Notes: generated by a model from the sequence alone, not told the origin. DNA of 46,832 nt from Pontibacter qinzhouensis (GCF_008017455.1 NZ_VRTY01000045.1:1-46832); one strand, 5' to 3'. Shown: positions 17,001 through 25,828, numbered from the stretch's first letter. Made by a program: numbers and translations.

Positions 17001-19307
17001 TTATTGCGAAATAAGCTTGCCTACCTCTGCCTGGTTGACAGATACCGGGTATTTTTCGCGGAGTTGTTTAATCCACTCCTGTTCCAGATGGTTTTGGTAA
17101 TCAGACGTTACCACACCTCTTACTTCGCTTAATTGTTTTGGCTCCGGTGCCAGTATGTTAGAAATTATGATGAGGTACTCACGACCGTTTTGCTGAACTG
17201 TGTAAGTGCCTTTTTCCCATTTCACCTGGTCAAGTGCTTTGTTCTCGCCCTTCTGAAACTTCTTCTCTGTTATCTGTACACTCAGCGGGTTTTCTTTGTT
17301 CATATTCTCAGCCAGCACATTCAGGTCAGAAGAATAAAGTACAAAAGATGCCCTTCTGTTACGACGACGGCCGGTTTCGGTATTATCTGGGCCAGCTTGT
17401 TTTGTTTTGCCGAGCGCCTGCATTGTTACTTGTGCGGCAGCAACGCCTTTTTGCACCAGGTATGCCTGCACGGCTTGGGCGCGTTTCTGAGCCAGATCTT
17501 TACTGGCAGCATCTTCGCGAGCATCTGCGTGTCCCTGTATGGTTAAGGTCAGGCGAGGGTTGTTCTGCAGGCGGTTTGCCAGTTCATCGAGAGGTGCAGT
17601 GGCTTCTTTTGTAAGTTCTGCTTTATTTGTTGCAAACAGCACATCGGCTGGCTTAGTGCTAACCTCGTACTTGCGTGTAGCAAGCTGTTGTTGCACTTTG
17701 GCCAATACGTCTTTGCTGGCTGCGCTTATAACAGTAGCATCGGCTCGCTGGCCCCACTGGTATTTCTCTCTGTTCTGCTCAAAATATGCTTTCAGACCGG
17801 TTGTGTCTTCTACAGCCTTAGACCAAACCTTTTCGTCCATCAACTGGAACAGCAAAATACCATCGTGGTACTCCTGCACGAGCATGCGGTAGTCGGTGTG
17901 TTTATTTTCTAGGTTCGCCTTCTCAAAATCCAGCAGGCTTTTGTTTACAAAGGCATCGTAGAGCAGGTTCATGTGGTGCGCCGCAGATCCTTTTGTACGG
18001 GGGCGTTGCTCTGCTTTTACATAGGTATAGAAGTCGGAGGTGGTGTATGGTTTGCCTTGTATGGAGAACAATGGGGTATTGTTGGCTTTGTCGGCAGCGT
18101 CAAAGTCCCAGGTGGCTTGCAGCAGGTTGTCGTTGGCTTTGCTGAGCGCCTGGCTTTTTGCGGCAGCGTCTTCTGTAAAGTTATTCTCGGTTTTAATGCG
18201 CTTCAGAAAAGCTGCTTTGTTTAGCTCAGAACGGGAGTCTTTAGCTACTCTGTTACGGAGCGACTGCTCCATTTCTTCGTAAGGTGGCAGCCCTTTTTTC
18301 TCGATCATTTTAATAATGTGCCAGCCATACGGTGTGGCTACAGGTGGGGCAATTTCTCCTTCTTTTTTCAGTTTAAAAGCAACATCTTCAAAAGCAGGAA
18401 TCATGCGGCCGGTGCCGAACCAGGGCAGCTCGCCACCATTTGCTGCTGAGTTGGCATCTTCTGAGAACTCGGCTACCAGTTTGTCCCAGTTCTCGTTGCG
18501 CTGCACGCGTTTGTAAATGGCATCTACGCGTTGTTTGGCAGCAAGCGAATCGGCTTTAGGCATGCCGGGCGTAGAACGTACCATAATATGAGCAACTTTT
18601 ACTTCGCCTTGCGCCGGACGCACATCGTTCACTTTAATAATGTGGTAACCAAAGCGGGTACGCACCGGCTGCGAAATCTGGCCCGGAGCTGTTTTGTAAG
18701 CAGCATCCTCGAAGGGGTATACCATTTGCATGGCTGTAAAGTAACCCAGGTTACCTCCGTTTTCTGCTGCCGATGGGTCTTGTGAGTTTTCTCTGGCTAA
18801 TTTGCTGAAGTCTTCGCCAGCGGCGGCTCGTTTGTGGAGCTCCATAATCTGGTTAAAGGCAGCCAGCGTGTCTTGCGGGTCTGCATCCTGCGACACGGTA
18901 AGTAGTATATGAGAGGCGTTTACTTCTTTCTTAAGGCGCTCATAGGCTTCCTGTACCAGGTTGTCTGTAACGCTTTTTTCGGTCAGGTAAGGTTGTGCCA
19001 GCTGCTCCTTGTATCCTTCCAGTTCCCTTTTAAACGACATGGTGGTATCGAGCCCACGGCTCTCTGCCTCCATTACCTTCAGCTTAAAGTTAGTGTAAAG
19101 TTCCAGGTACTCGCTTATACTTTCTTTGCTATAAGCATCGTCGTTGCCGTTGTTGTTTTTATCGTACACATACCTGAACTCCGAAGCGTAGATGGGCTGG
19201 GCGCCAAGAGTTGCAATAACAGGTTCTTTGGTGTCGGTCTTCTTAGATGCGGTACAACCGGCTAAAAGCAGGGCTGCCACCGCAACAAGTAAGGAATTGC
19301 TGCGCAT
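17001..19307 (-). CDS. PpiC-PpiC-OmpA lipoprotein, periplasmic isomerase/chaperone
   Basis: A 768-residue lipoprotein (lipobox LLLAGC, Cys18). Order of parts: helical SurA-like region (30-125); PpiC domain 1 (about 130-228, NASHILLTV to FGYHIIKV); PpiC domain 2 (about 237-337, VAHIMVRS to YGWHIIKM); a helical stretch; an OmpA-type peptidoglycan-binding domain (about 552-660, VLFATNKAEL, IQGHADAREDA, KRAQAVQAYL, GRRRNRRASF); and then the remaining C-terminal module (VKWEKGTY, VVTSDYQNHLEQEWIKQLR). The OmpA domain interrupts the C-terminal region that closes other Bacteroidota PpiC proteins. The protein could therefore tether a foldase to the cell wall. ATG 19307 was chosen because the lipobox follows it at the right distance. 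Confidence 0.9.
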   Translation of the reverse strand: MRSNSLLVAVAALLLAGCTASKKTDTKEPVIATLGAQPIYASEFRYVYDKNNNGNDDAYSKESISEYLELYTNFKLKVMEAESRGLDTTMSFKRELEGYKEQLAQPYLTEKSVTDNLVQEAYERLKKEVNASHILLTVSQDADPQDTLAAFNQIMELHKRAAAGEDFSKLARENSQDPSAAENGGNLGYFTAMQMVYPFEDAAYKTAPGQISQPVRTRFGYHIIKVNDVRPAQGEVKVAHIMVRSTPGMPKADSLAAKQRVDAIYKRVQRNENWDKLVAEFSEDANSAANGGELPWFGTGRMIPAFEDVAFKLKKEGEIAPPVATPYGWHIIKMIEKKGLPPYEEMEQSLRNRVAKDSRSELNKAAFLKRIKTENNFTEDAAAKSQALSKANDNLLQATWDFDAADKANNTPLFSIQGKPYTTSDFYTYVKAEQRPRTKGSAAHHMNLLYDAFVNKSLLDFEKANLENKHTDYRMLVQEYHDGILLFQLMDEKVWSKAVEDTTGLKAYFEQNREKYQWGQRADATVISAASKDVLAKVQQQLATRKYEVSTKPADVLFATNKAELTKEATAPLDELANRLQNNPRLTLTIQGHADAREDAASKDLAQKRAQAVQAYLVQKGVAAAQVTMQALGKTKQAGPDNTETGRRRNRRASFVLYSSDLNVLAENMNKENPLSVQITEKKFQKGENKALDQVKWEKGTYTVQQNGREYLIIISNILAPEPKQLSEVRGVVTSDYQNHLEQEWIKQLREKYPVSVNQAEVGKLISQ

Positions 19308-19328
19308 AGAAAGATTTAATACAAACTT

Positions 19329-19336
19329 CAAAGTTA
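19329..19336 (-). promoter_or_regulatory. Putative -7 box of the PpiC-OmpA gene
   Basis: Minus-strand TAACTTTG, a TAnnTTTG match 21 nt before the ATG at 19307. About 17 nt further upstream the minus strand reads ATTGC, a weak -33 candidate. Confidence 0.4.
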
Positions 19337-19373
19337 ATTCCGGATTCAGGAAATGCAATTTTAGTTAATTTTT

Positions 19374-19399
19374 CTGACAGATGGGCTATAATCTGTCAG
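19374..19399. repeat. CTGACAGAT inverted repeat
   Basis: CTGACAGAT (19374-19382) and ATCTGTCAG (19391-19399) are separated by 8 nt. It lies between the RsbW-like gene's end and the lipoprotein's promoter. No T-run in either direction, so it may be an operator rather than a terminator. Confidence 0.45.
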
Positions 19400-19468
19400 C
19401 ATAATCTTCTTGCACCTGAATTTGTTCCGGATAACGCCGAAAGGTTTGTAAAAGTGTGGCTGGCAGTA

Positions 19469-19879
19469 CTATTTAATTTTTTTGTAGAGCAGGCAGGTGT
19501 TTTTGTCGCCCATGCTTTTGAACTCCACTTTGTCCATGATACGGTTTACGAGGGCCAGCCCTACGCCGCCCTTTTTCCCTACCCGAACGTGTTCCTGAAG
19601 ATCAGGTTCTTTGTACTCTGCGCGTTTAAAAGCCATGCCTCTGTCGGTGATCTCGAACCGAACTATACCTCTCTGCTCCGATATAGCAAGAGAGATGTGT
19701 TTGGTAGGGTCTTCGTGGTTGGAATGAATGATCAGGTTGGCGCATATTTCATCAACGGCCAGCACGATCTGGTTCATCTGGATATCTGTTAGCTGTAGCG
19801 TAAGCAGATGTTCCATGACGAAATCACGGATAAGCTTCAGGTTTTTTTTAGAGCAGTTTACGCGAATCGAGTTATTCAT
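19469..19879 (-). CDS. RsbW-like serine kinase / ATP-binding anti-sigma-type regulator
   Basis: A 136-residue GHKL ATPase of the RsbW/SpoIIAB type. The N-box is VLAVDEICANLIIHSN, and the G-box region is KKGGVGLALVNRIMD. There is no histidine-phosphoacceptor domain, so it is a stand-alone HATPase_c_2 protein. Such proteins bind and phosphorylate a STAS antagonist, and sequester a partner when the antagonist is phosphorylated. The start was placed at ATG 19879, overlapping the STAS gene stop by 8 nt (translational coupling). The order phosphatase-STAS-kinase in one operon supports a partner-switching module. No sigma factor gene is nearby, so its output partner is unknown. Confidence 0.88.
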   Translation of the reverse strand: MNNSIRVNCSKKNLKLIRDFVMEHLLTLQLTDIQMNQIVLAVDEICANLIIHSNHEDPTKHISLAISEQRGIVRFEITDRGMAFKRAEYKEPDLQEHVRVGKKGGVGLALVNRIMDKVEFKSMGDKNTCLLYKKIK

Positions 19880-20210
19880 CTGCAATGGTCATTGCTTCCT
19901 CGTAATTAGAGACGATGGTCATGAGAAGGTCAAGGCCCAGTATCTCAAACACATTACGCACTTTGTCCTGCATGTTAAAGAAAATAAGTTTTATCTGAGC
20001 ATCTTCGAATCGCTGCAGGTGCGAAATAAACACGCCCAAACCAGCAGAAGAAATGTAATGCAGGTTCTCGCAATTAACCAGAATCTTGCTGAACTTCATG
20101 ATTTCGGGGTTAGAGAGCTCCTCGTCTAAAATAACAGAAGAGCTGGCATCTAATTCACCATCGAGGGTGATGATAATGGTGGAGTCTTTGATTTCGTTTG
20201 TAATTTTCAT
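19872..20210 (-). CDS. STAS-domain anti-sigma-factor antagonist (RsbV/SpoIIAA-like)
   Basis: A 112-residue single STAS domain: an N-terminal strand pair (TIIITLDGELDASSS), a central LVNCENLHYISSAGLGVF with the phosphorylatable serine (Ser54/55), and the C-terminal helix region ending EEAMTIADE. In partner switching this protein is phosphorylated by the RsbW-like kinase and dephosphorylated by the PP2C phosphatase encoded 19 nt upstream. It overlaps the kinase gene, consistent with a fixed stoichiometry. The serine position fits the (D/S)SxG consensus of antagonists rather than of transporter STAS domains. Confidence 0.9.
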   Translation of the reverse strand: MKITNEIKDSTIIITLDGELDASSSVILDEELSNPEIMKFSKILVNCENLHYISSAGLGVFISHLQRFEDAQIKLIFFNMQDKVRNVFEILGLDLLMTIVSNYEEAMTIADE

Positions 20211-20229
20211 CGCATTCTGTACGTCTCAG

Positions 20230-22293
20230 TTAAACTGTTTGTTGGTCAGCCTTAAACTTAATTACAAGTAAGGTCTGGTCGTCATATATCGTATTAGGAC
20301 CTGTAAAGGTTTGTAAATCGTTGATGATGGCAAATTTAATGTCTTCGGCCTCCAGGTGGTAACACTGCTCCAGCATGTAACGCAGCCGTTCTTCGCCGTA
20401 CTCCTCGTTACTGTTTTCGGCTCGTGCTTCTACAATGCCATCGGTGTAAATCACCATCACATCGCTGGGGTTATAGTCGTAAAACATTTCCCGGATGTGG
20501 TTTTTGTAGCTCTGGTCACGAATTATGCCAAGACCCAGGCCGTCTGTCTGGAAATAAAACGTATCCTGCATCATGGCATTGTAATAGAGCGTGTGGCAAT
20601 GGCCGGCACGTGCAAACACAAAGCCTTTCATGCGGTAATCTATTATGTAGAGCGACGAAGTAATAAAGGATGTTCGCTCCAGGCATCGGCTCAGGGCGCT
20701 GTTGGCTTGCCGCATAAACTCGCTCGGTGCCATATCCTGTTGCATCAGGCCATGAAAAATTCCTTTCATCTGGGCCATATGAAAAGCCGCTGTAATGCCT
20801 TTGCCAGATACGTCGCCAATAATAATGGCAATTCTGGATTCGCTTAGCTGCAGGAAGTCGTAAAAGTCGCCTCCAACCTCTTTGGCGGCGATGGCATGCG
20901 TGCTTATTTCAAACCAACTGTCGCTCGGAAACGTCTTCGGTATCAGATTTTCCTGTACGGTACTGGCTATTTTAAGTTCCTCCTTGTAGCGCTCATTTTG
21001 TAGCGATTCTGCCACCAGGCGCAGGTTCTCGATGGTCAGGGTTGTCTGGTTGGTAAAGGTTTGCAGCACATTCACGGTCTCCCGGTCAAAGCCGTTCTCG
21101 ATATCTTTGAGCAGGTACAGCACGCCAAACTGGTGCTTCAGCGATTTAATTGGCAATATGACCAGCGACTGCCAGGGCAGTTCCAGCTCCTTAAAACCTG
21201 GGTTGCGGTCGAGGTTGTTGTTAATATGATCGGTATCGTACTTAAAGGCCAGCAACAAGTGCCTGATGCGCTCTATCTGCTCTTTGGTAATGTTGAGCAT
21301 GTGCGAAATCTGCTTTTCGGTACCCTTGTCGAGCTCGAGCCAGCCAGCGCTGGCAGCAGAGGCTTTTACGGTGCTGTCGAATACGGTGTCGTATACCTGC
21401 TGTTCACTTTGCCCCTGCTGTATCGACTGGCTTAGCCGCTGAAAGTTAAGCAGGTCTTCGCTTTTTTGCTCGAATACACTGGAGGTTGGCAGACTGAAGA
21501 GTGACACCAAGAAGGCAGCCAGCCCATAGAGCCCGACAAACAGCATGGCCAGCAGCAGAAACCCTACATGGGTATAGTCGGTAGCCAGTTGGGTGTTGCT
21601 TTTGAATTCGTAAAAGAACCACAGAAAAATATAGCAGCTCAGCAGAATAGCCCCCAGCAGTACCAGCGCCCTGCTCTTTTTGTTGAAGTTAAGATAAGCT
21701 ACCCATTTCAGGTTGGTGCACAGAAACAGGATGTAGAACGCCAGCAAGGCGAGCAGTGGCAGAAAAATGTAGCTTGTATAATCGAAATTGAGCAGCGTGA
21801 GCAGGAGCGTGCCAAAGAGGAGGAGCTCAAACCAGTCCCAGGCAATTTGCAGAAATTTGTTTTTATGGTAGAGCAGTAACTGGCGCCAGATGTAAAAGCC
21901 TTTACCCAGAAAAACTACGAGCAAACCGAAAAAAGTGTGGTACACCAGGTGCAGCAGCACCGGAGATGTTATCTGAATAAAATCAGTAGAAAGAACATAG
22001 GCGATGTAAATGGCAAGGGCGATGTAGGCACCTATGGCTGCTTTCAGAAAGAAATGCCAGAGGTATCCTAAAAAATCAGTTTTCCGGAGGTTTAGCACAC
22101 TGTTGCGCTGCGCCAGAAAAACAGAGACAATAAAAATAACCAGCAAAATATTGTGGATGTACGGCAACATAGGCTCCGAGAGCTCTTGTTGTTGCAGACT
22201 TTCGGCTGTAAGCAGCAAATTTGCCAATAGCAATGCCCAACTGATAACAGCCGTGGTAATTAGCAAATAGGTTGTGTTAATTTTTGTTAGCAT
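20230..22293 (-). CDS. Membrane PP2C (SpoIIE/RsbU-type) phosphatase with GAF-like domain
   Basis: A 687-residue protein. The N-terminal part (about 1-275) holds about seven hydrophobic helices. Residues of about 285-430 have the length and pattern of a GAF sensor domain (SLVILPIKSLKHQFGVLYLL). The SpoIIE/PP2C catalytic domain follows from about 445 with metal-binding motifs EVGGDFYDFLQL, IIIGDVSGKGITAAF, ARAGHCHTLYYN and VIYTDGIVEA. It should dephosphorylate the STAS antagonist encoded 19 nt downstream, releasing it to bind the RsbW-like kinase. It thus converts a membrane or small-molecule signal into partner switching. First gene of the three-gene operon. Confidence 0.9.
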   Translation of the reverse strand: MLTKINTTYLLITTAVISWALLLANLLLTAESLQQQELSEPMLPYIHNILLVIFIVSVFLAQRNSVLNLRKTDFLGYLWHFFLKAAIGAYIALAIYIAYVLSTDFIQITSPVLLHLVYHTFFGLLVVFLGKGFYIWRQLLLYHKNKFLQIAWDWFELLLFGTLLLTLLNFDYTSYIFLPLLALLAFYILFLCTNLKWVAYLNFNKKSRALVLLGAILLSCYIFLWFFYEFKSNTQLATDYTHVGFLLLAMLFVGLYGLAAFLVSLFSLPTSSVFEQKSEDLLNFQRLSQSIQQGQSEQQVYDTVFDSTVKASAASAGWLELDKGTEKQISHMLNITKEQIERIRHLLLAFKYDTDHINNNLDRNPGFKELELPWQSLVILPIKSLKHQFGVLYLLKDIENGFDRETVNVLQTFTNQTTLTIENLRLVAESLQNERYKEELKIASTVQENLIPKTFPSDSWFEISTHAIAAKEVGGDFYDFLQLSESRIAIIIGDVSGKGITAAFHMAQMKGIFHGLMQQDMAPSEFMRQANSALSRCLERTSFITSSLYIIDYRMKGFVFARAGHCHTLYYNAMMQDTFYFQTDGLGLGIIRDQSYKNHIREMFYDYNPSDVMVIYTDGIVEARAENSNEEYGEERLRYMLEQCYHLEAEDIKFAIINDLQTFTGPNTIYDDQTLLVIKFKADQQTV

Positions 22294-22917
22294 AAAACGG
22301 AAAACCGTGTTTTGTTTTAGCTGCGACCGAATTTGGGTATTAGAGCATGTTTAACATGTAGTCTCTTGCGCTGCAAGGTGTTTATATCTGAACCTGCGTC
22401 TAAGCTTTTTTCGCCTGTAGCATTGCCACGACACTCAAAACTATTTCGCCAGAACCCTTACTAAACAATATGCGCTTGCAAAAACGAACTGTAAACAAGC
22501 TCTCAGAAGACTTAGAATCCGGGAAAGGTAAGAAAAATTTTCTCTCTTTAGCCAAGGTGTCAGAACGACTTTTTTTATAACACCTTGCATAACGTATTTT
22601 TGTGGCAGAGGTTGGAGCATGTTTGCGTTTTCTGCTTTAGCCGACATTTGCCTGAAAAACGCCGGTTTCAGGCTCGGTAATAGCAAAACAGACGAGTACA
22701 GTGGCCAGGGACAAATATATCTACCATTGTAATTTTCAGTTCACTTTATATGACCTGATGTCTTAAAAATGGTTTTGTCTTCCTGCTGCTGTAAAAATAA
22801 AACTGCCTGTTATAACAAAATAACCATGTAATTGGCAGTTTGTGTATAACAGGCAGCTTGAAAAATATTAGTGGTTATGCGCACCTTTATGTTTAAGGCT
22901 TGCAGTCGCTGAACCTA
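22294..22917. other. Intergenic region upstream of the phosphatase operon
   Basis: No convincing gene (a possible 81-codon minus-strand frame has no domain or start signal). It holds the guaB terminator (22792-22857) and an AAGGTGT (22554-22560) / ACACCTT (22580-22586) inverted repeat around a run of seven T. The promoter of the phosphatase operon should lie here, but I found no clear TAnnTTTG match. Confidence 0.5.
22792..22857 (-). terminator. guaB terminator with long loop
   Basis: CTGCCTGTTATA (22803-22814) pairs perfectly with TATAACAGGCAG (22845-22856). The minus strand continues into TTTTATTTTTA. The loop contains GGCAGTT (22834-22840), which can alternatively pair with AACTGCC (22801-22807), so two mutually exclusive hairpins are possible. 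Confidence 0.75.
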
Positions 22918-24387
22918 TTAGCGGCTGTAGTTAGGTGCCTCACGCATAATCTGAACATCGTGCGGATGGCTTTCGCGCAGACCTGCTCCGGTTATTTTTA
23001 CCATTTTGGCCTTTTGCAGCTCCTCTATAGAAGCCGTGCCGCAATAGCCCATACCAGCTTTTAAACCGCCAACCAACTGGTAAAGTACCTCGGCCACATG
23101 TCCTTTAAAAGGAACCTGGCCAACAATGCCTTCCGGTACCAGCTTTTTAACGTCTACTTCGCTGCTCTGGAAATAACGGTCTTTCGAGCCTTCTTCCATG
23201 GCTTCTACAGAGCCCATGCCGCGGTAGGTTTTAAACTTACGGCCTTCATAAATAATCATCTCGCCTGGTGCCTCTTCTGTGCCTGCCAGTAAAGATCCGA
23301 TCATAATGGAACTGGCTCCTCCTGCCAGTGCCTTTACCACATCGCCTGAAAACTTAATGCCACCATCAGCAATAACCGGTACATCTGTTCCTTCCAGGCC
23401 CCTTACTGCCTCCATTACGGCCGAAAGTTGCGGTACACCAATTCCGGCAATAACGCGGGTGGTACAGATACTGCCTGGGCCAACACCAACTTTTACAGCA
23501 TCGGCTCCGGCATCGGCCAGGGCTTTGGCTCCTTCGGCTGTGGCTACGTTGCCGGCAATCAGTTCCAGGTCGGGAAACTGTGTTTTAATTTCACGCACTT
23601 TATCCAGCACGCCTTTCGAGTGTCCGTGTGCCGTGTCGATACTGATAACGTCTACTCCGGCATCGGCCAGGGCTTTGATGCGGTCCATTACGTCGGGGGT
23701 TACACCCACGGCTGCACCTACACGCAAACGGCCAAATTCATCTTTGCAGGCAAAGGGGCGGTCTTTCTTCTTCAGAATGTCTTTGTAGGTTATCAGGCCC
23801 ACCAGTTTGCCGCTATCATCTACAACAGGTAACTTTTCAATTTTGTATTGCTGCAGAATATCTTCGGCTTTGGCCAGGTCGGTGCCTTTTTCGGCGGTTA
23901 CCAGGTTCTCGCTGGTCATGATGGCGGCAACAGGCTGGGTCAGGTCTTTCTCGAAGCGCAGGTCGCGGTTCGTGATAATGCCGGTCAGTCTGCCTTCTGC
24001 ATCCACAATCGGAATACCACCGATCTTGTTCTCGTTCATAATGCGCACGGCATCGCCGAGGGTAGCGGTTTGCTCCAGCGTTATCGGGTCCAGAATCATG
24101 CCGCTTTCGGAGCGCTTTACTTTGCGCACCTGGGCTGCCTGTTTCTTAATAGACATGTTTTTGTGTATGAAACCAATGCCGCCTTCCTGCGCCATGGCTA
24201 TAGCCAGATCCGCTTCTGTAACCGTGTCCATGGCGGCCGAAAGGAGCGGAATGTTTATCCTGATGTTGCGCGTCAGGCGGGTAGAAGTGTCAGTATCTTT
24301 GGGGAGCACCTCGGAGTAAGCCGGGAGCAAAAGCACGTCATCGTAGGTAAGTGCTTCGAATAGAATTTTAGACTGATCAGAGATCAT
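22918..24387 (-). CDS. guaB: Inosine-5'-monophosphate dehydrogenase
   Basis: A 489-residue IMP dehydrogenase catalysing NAD-dependent conversion of IMP to XMP, the committed step of GMP synthesis. The TIM barrel is interrupted by two CBS domains (about residues 95-205: [21 protein letters not shown] and [18 protein letters not shown]). The catalytic loop GPGSICTTR carries the active-site cysteine, and DGGIKFSGD and the [13 protein letters not shown] flap region are present. The length is standard. It is monocistronic, with its own terminator and no closely linked gua gene. Confidence 0.97.
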   Translation of the reverse strand: MISDQSKILFEALTYDDVLLLPAYSEVLPKDTDTSTRLTRNIRINIPLLSAAMDTVTEADLAIAMAQEGGIGFIHKNMSIKKQAAQVRKVKRSESGMILDPITLEQTATLGDAVRIMNENKIGGIPIVDAEGRLTGIITNRDLRFEKDLTQPVAAIMTSENLVTAEKGTDLAKAEDILQQYKIEKLPVVDDSGKLVGLITYKDILKKKDRPFACKDEFGRLRVGAAVGVTPDVMDRIKALADAGVDVISIDTAHGHSKGVLDKVREIKTQFPDLELIAGNVATAEGAKALADAGADAVKVGVGPGSICTTRVIAGIGVPQLSAVMEAVRGLEGTDVPVIADGGIKFSGDVVKALAGGASSIMIGSLLAGTEEAPGEMIIYEGRKFKTYRGMGSVEAMEEGSKDRYFQSSEVDVKKLVPEGIVGQVPFKGHVAEVLYQLVGGLKAGMGYCGTASIEELQKAKMVKITGAGLRESHPHDVQIMREAPNYSR

Positions 24388-24704
24388 GGCAAATAATTTA
24401 GGGGTCCTTATTTGCCGCGTAAAACTACAAAATATTTTTCAGCTTAAAAAGAATTTCTGCAAGTTAGTAGATTTAAATATTATAAAGCCGACGATTTGTT
24501 AGCCTGAGGTATGGTGTTTTGAATGATTGAATGAGTGGATGAATGGATGAGTGAATGAATCGATTCTGGTATATCTGCACCCTTGGGCCTTTTTAGGGGG
24601 AAAAGCTTTTGGAGGCCGTTTTCATTCGAATAATTTGCTTTGTAGCCTAAGACGCTGCGAGGTTATGCGGGTATTATTAACTTTCTAACTTTAAATTTTC
24701 TACC
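24388..24704. other. Intergenic region with a repeat copy and short tandem GAATGGAT-like units
   Basis: No gene. At about 24523-24562 there is a degenerate tandem of GAATGATT/GAATGAGT/GGATGAAT units. Copy 7 of the dispersed repeat follows. At 24649-24668 GACGCTGCGAGGTTATGCGG resembles the end of the GC-rich module found at 26581 and 28468. Confidence 0.5.
24579..24636 (-). repeat. Dispersed 60-bp intergenic repeat, copy 7 (reverse)
   Basis: ACCCTTGGGCC start, AAAAGCTTTTGGAGGCC centre, TTTTCATTCGAATAATTT end. Sits 68 nt from the rhodanese stop. Confidence 0.8.
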
Positions 24705-25022
24705 TTAGTAAACTTTCATATCCGGGTCTATTTCGGTGGCCCAGGCGTGTATGCCGCCTTTCAGGTTTAGGAGGTTTTCGTAGCCGAAGCGCTGGCTCAG
24801 GTAGTTAATGGCTTGCGCACTCCGGAAGCCGTGGTGGCAGATAACGACCACCGGCACATCCTGCCTGATGCGGTTAACCTGCTTTGGCAACTCTCCGAGC
24901 GGAATCAGGTCGCCGCCCAGGTTGCATATCTGAAATTCTGATAGCTCGCGCACATCCACCAGTTGCAGCTTGCCCTGGTGCGCCATTCTTGCCTTCAGCT
25001 CCTGTACCGTAATTTCGTTCAT
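24705..25022 (-). CDS. Single-domain rhodanese-like protein
   Basis: A 105-residue rhodanese homology domain. It opens with the LVDVRELSEF substrate-loop motif and has the active-site loop CHHGFRSA, whose cysteine would carry the persulfide. NLKGGIHAWATEID is the usual C-terminal end. Such proteins transfer sulfane sulfur in thiocofactor or tRNA thiolation pathways, or detoxify cyanide. The acceptor is unknown. ATG 25022 gives MNEITVQEL, the normal start for the family; TTG 25040 was rejected. It is divergent from the PnuC-family gene, with facing promoters in the 113-nt gap. Confidence 0.92.
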   Translation of the reverse strand: MNEITVQELKARMAHQGKLQLVDVRELSEFQICNLGGDLIPLGELPKQVNRIRQDVPVVVICHHGFRSAQAINYLSQRFGYENLLNLKGGIHAWATEIDPDMKVY

Positions 25023-25059
25023 AGGTGGTTCGCTTAACAATCCGGATTATTACAGGATG

Positions 25060-25067
25060 TAATTTTG
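25060..25067 (+). promoter_or_regulatory. Putative -7 box of the PnuC-family gene
   Basis: TAATTTTG, exact TAnnTTTG match, 68 nt before ATG 25136. The -33 element is not clear. Confidence 0.4.
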
Positions 25068-25086
25068 TCCCTTAAAATCAGATTCG

Positions 25087-25094
25087 CAAACTTA
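25087..25094 (-). promoter_or_regulatory. Putative -7 box of the rhodanese gene
   Basis: Minus-strand TAAGTTTG, exact TAnnTTTG match, 64 nt before ATG 25022. It lies 19 nt from the plus-strand -7 box, so transcripts from the two promoters would overlap at their 5' ends. Confidence 0.4.
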
Positions 25095-25135
25095 GCACCC
25101 GATATTCTTGTTTCTCCAGCTCATTCTTTCTTTTA

Positions 25136-25828
25136 ATGGATTTTACGATACTTCCTTTTTTAACGGCAGGTGCTCCTGCAGCTACAGGCTTGGCAGAGGT
25201 GTGGCAGCAGTTTGTGGCAGGTCTGCAGCACACCACGCCGCTGGAGTACCTAGCCGTAGTAGCAGGCATCGCCAGTGTGTGGTTCTCGAAGCAGGAAAAC
25301 ATCTGGGTGTTTCCGGTTGGCCTGGTTAGTACACTAATCTATGTGTACCTGAGCTTTAAGTTTGATCTTATCGGGGAGGCCAGTGTTAATATTTATTACT
25401 CGGTACTGAGTGTATATGGCTGGATTTTATGGGCCAGAAAAAACAAAGCCGACGAGCATGTGCTGCATATTACGTTTGCCACCAAAAAGCAGTGGCTCCA
25501 GCAGCTCGGTTTTTTTGCCATGCTCTACGGCCTTATCTACTTCAGCCTGGTTTATTTACGCGATGCCTTTTACCCGGGCGTTATTCCGTGGGCCGATGCG
25601 CTGGCTAGTGCCACTGCCTACACAGGCATGTGGCTTATGGCAAAGAAAAAGGTCGAAAGCTGGTACTGGTGGATCGGGACCAATATTGCCTCTGTGCCAT
25701 TGTACTTTGTGAAGGGGCTGGTGTTTACATCGGTTTTTTATGTCGTGCTGCTGCTCATGGCTTTTGCCGGACTGGCCGCCTGGAAAAGGAAAGCTGTTAG
25801 GCCGGCAGCAGGTGTTGTTGCTGCCTGA
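25136..25828 (+). CDS. pnuC: PnuC-family vitamin transporter (nicotinamide riboside or thiamine)
   Basis: A 230-residue integral membrane protein with seven to eight hydrophobic segments. Family marks are the ASVWFSKQENIWVFPVGLVS segment, INIYYSV-like helix (VNIYYSVLSVYGWILW) and the aromatic ESWYWWIGTNIASVPLYFVKG region around the substrate site. PnuC proteins facilitate uptake of nicotinamide riboside; the closely related PnuT carries thiamine. The next annotated gene but one (26897) encodes a NadR-kinase-like ATPase and a TPP-controlled receptor lies at 29270. Both readings are therefore possible, and sequence alone does not decide. The gene itself shows no riboswitch. Confidence 0.88.
   Translation: MDFTILPFLTAGAPAATGLAEVWQQFVAGLQHTTPLEYLAVVAGIASVWFSKQENIWVFPVGLVSTLIYVYLSFKFDLIGEASVNIYYSVLSVYGWILWARKNKADEHVLHITFATKKQWLQQLGFFAMLYGLIYFSLVYLRDAFYPGVIPWADALASATAYTGMWLMAKKKVESWYWWIGTNIASVPLYFVKGLVFTSVFYVVLLLMAFAGLAAWKRKAVRPAAGVVAA

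Noticed and set aside
22441..22686. 81-codon minus-strand frame upstream of the phosphatase operon
   Set aside because: No domain, no start signal, odd composition, and it spans an inverted repeat with T-run.
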